DNA of 33,080 nucleotides from Actinobacteria bacterium UBA2279 (GTDB lineage Bacteria; Actinomycetota; Coriobacteriia; Anaerosomatales; Anaerosomataceae): the NCBI GenBank assembly GCA_002347365.1, contig DDWT01000005.1, positions 54,517 to 87,596 of the forward strand, written 5' to 3'. A program made the position numbers and the translations under genes. This document shows, piece after piece, positions 33,079 to 33,080 of the stretch (position 1 is its first letter; each line of letters starts with the position of its first letter). The notes beneath the pieces were generated by a model, which saw nothing but the letters and a program-made list of their open reading frames with translations, made no database searches and was not told where the DNA came from.

Positions 33079-33080
33079 TT

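Overview
The window is GC-rich, densely coded bacterial chromosome. The gene content points to an anaerobic or microaerophilic actinobacterium, most likely of the Coriobacteriia or a related deep lineage; this is inference. Support for Actinobacteria is the mihF (actinobacterial integration host factor) - gmk - rpoZ block next to the pyr genes. Support for an anaerobic lifestyle is the NAD-type dihydroorotate dehydrogenase (PyrD-1B plus PyrK), a ferredoxin-linked 2-oxoacid oxidoreductase, a rubrerythrin-like protein and a NapH-like polyferredoxin. No rRNA, tRNA, insertion sequence, phage gene or CRISPR array was seen.

Region 1 (1-420) is the 3' end of a histidine kinase gene. Region 2 (413-13170) is one long pyrimidine operon: promoter, a PyrR-responsive attenuator, then pyrR-pyrB-pyrC-carA-usp-carB-pyrK-pyrD-(membrane protein)-pyrF-pyrE. 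It encodes all six steps from bicarbonate and glutamine to UMP. Two genes are not pyrimidine enzymes: a tandem universal-stress protein between carA and carB, and a membrane-anchored, propeller-like protein between pyrD and pyrF. The leader can be read in full as a PyrR hairpin, a competing antiterminator and an intrinsic terminator.

Region 3 (13174-14526) is mihF-gmk-rpoZ with its own promoter and a likely terminator. Region 4 (14538-16839) pairs thiI (tRNA 4-thiouridine) with a homologue of the tRNA-queuosine mannosyltransferase, a probable tRNA-modification pair. Region 5 (16902-20354) is a tightly overlapping operon: PadR regulator, HAAS/DUF1648-type membrane protein, PLDc_N small membrane protein, ABC ATPase, ABC-2 permease. 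It has a palindromic operator at the front and a hairpin terminator at the end.

Region 6 (20376-23745) has a rubrerythrin-like/DJ-1 pair on the minus strand, divergent from a membrane HD-GYP protein with a degenerate GGDEF motif; an inverted repeat sits between the two promoters. Region 7 (23749-26218, minus strand) carries a NapH-like polyferredoxin preceded by four 11-bp-phased direct repeats that resemble an actinobacterial PHO box, and a transglutaminase-like lipoprotein. Region 8 (26359-30335) is a fucose/arabinose-isomerase-like gene convergent with korAB. Region 9 (30410-33078) is coaBC-DUF190 followed by a secreted LytM (M23) peptidase. The neighbourhood gmk-rpoZ-coaBC, common in Actinobacteria, is here split by about 16 kb of accessory genes.
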